From: Setaria digitata | Lineage: Eukaryota; Nematoda; Chromadorea; Rhabditida; Setariidae | Direction: 5' to 3' | NCBI GenBank assembly: GCA_003640385.1 | Contig: RCAB01000599.1 | Span: forward strand, 1 to 34,300 | Length of the DNA stretch: 34,300 nt | Part shown: positions 34,269 through 34,300 of the stretch, piece by piece | Layout: each line of letters opens with the position of its first letter | How positions within the stretch are numbered: the first letter of the stretch is position 1 | Notes under the pieces: model-generated | Seen by the model: only the letters and a program-made list of their open reading frames with translations | What the model was told of the DNA's origin: nothing | Database searches by the model: none | Position numbers and translations under genes: made by a program

Positions 34269-34300
34269 TATAATATAATATAATATAATATAATATAATA
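34269..34300. repeat. TAATA pentanucleotide repeat running off the window end
   Basis: Six or more consecutive TAATA units occupy the last bases and continue past the edge, so the full length is unknown. Confidence 0.9.

Overview
The window is AT-rich nuclear DNA of a nematode, most likely a filarial (spirurid) worm. The evidence is many short exons with GT..AG introns, 3' splice sites of the TTTTCAG/TTTAG type, introns of roughly 50 to 700 bp rich in A/T runs, and proteins whose nearest recognisable relatives are animal or nematode families. There are no bacterial operons, Shine-Dalgarno sites or prokaryotic signatures. The species call is inference. All gene models below were spliced by hand; a join was accepted only when donor and acceptor phases agreed.

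Left part (1-5 kb): candidate plus-strand exons lie between 666 and 2114. They converge on a small two-exon minus-strand gene (2132-2423). Next is a complete six-exon minus-strand gene (2822-4837) for a DUF1057-type alpha/beta hydrolase of 296 residues. From about 5 to 8 kb I see no convincing gene, only tandem repeats, poly-A/T tracts and a near-perfect 24-bp inverted repeat.

Middle part (8-14 kb): a Ser/Thr/Gln-rich minus-strand gene of unknown function can be chained over six exons (8553-10554). Coding-like sequence continues below it to 8168, broken by isolated in-frame stops. A small membrane-protein ORF lies at 11065-11262. A 134-bp foldback element sits at 13510-13643, just 3' of the next gene.

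Core (13.8-20.4 kb): an 18-exon minus-strand gene encodes a complete MAN2C1-type alpha-mannosidase (glycoside hydrolase family 38, about 1,054 residues; the human enzyme is about 1,040). The zinc ligands and the catalytic nucleophile are in place. It has a splice acceptor 9 bases before its ATG and a possible extra in-frame 5' exon at 20858-20959.

Right part (22.5-34.3 kb): several unrecognised minus-strand genes follow. They include short exon chains at 22.5-25.1 kb and a nine-exon Arg/Ser-rich gene (27108-30612) that has a 16-nt micro-exon. There is a 151-residue secreted protein (31303-32122), and a partial gene with a highly charged linker (33487-34173) that runs off the right end. The window ends in a TAATA pentanucleotide repeat.

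Only the mannosidase and the hydrolase can be assigned a biochemical role, so no shared pathway between neighbours can be argued. Most of the rest is lineage-specific or unrecognised and would be under-called by simple ORF scanning, because the exons are short and many lack an ATG.
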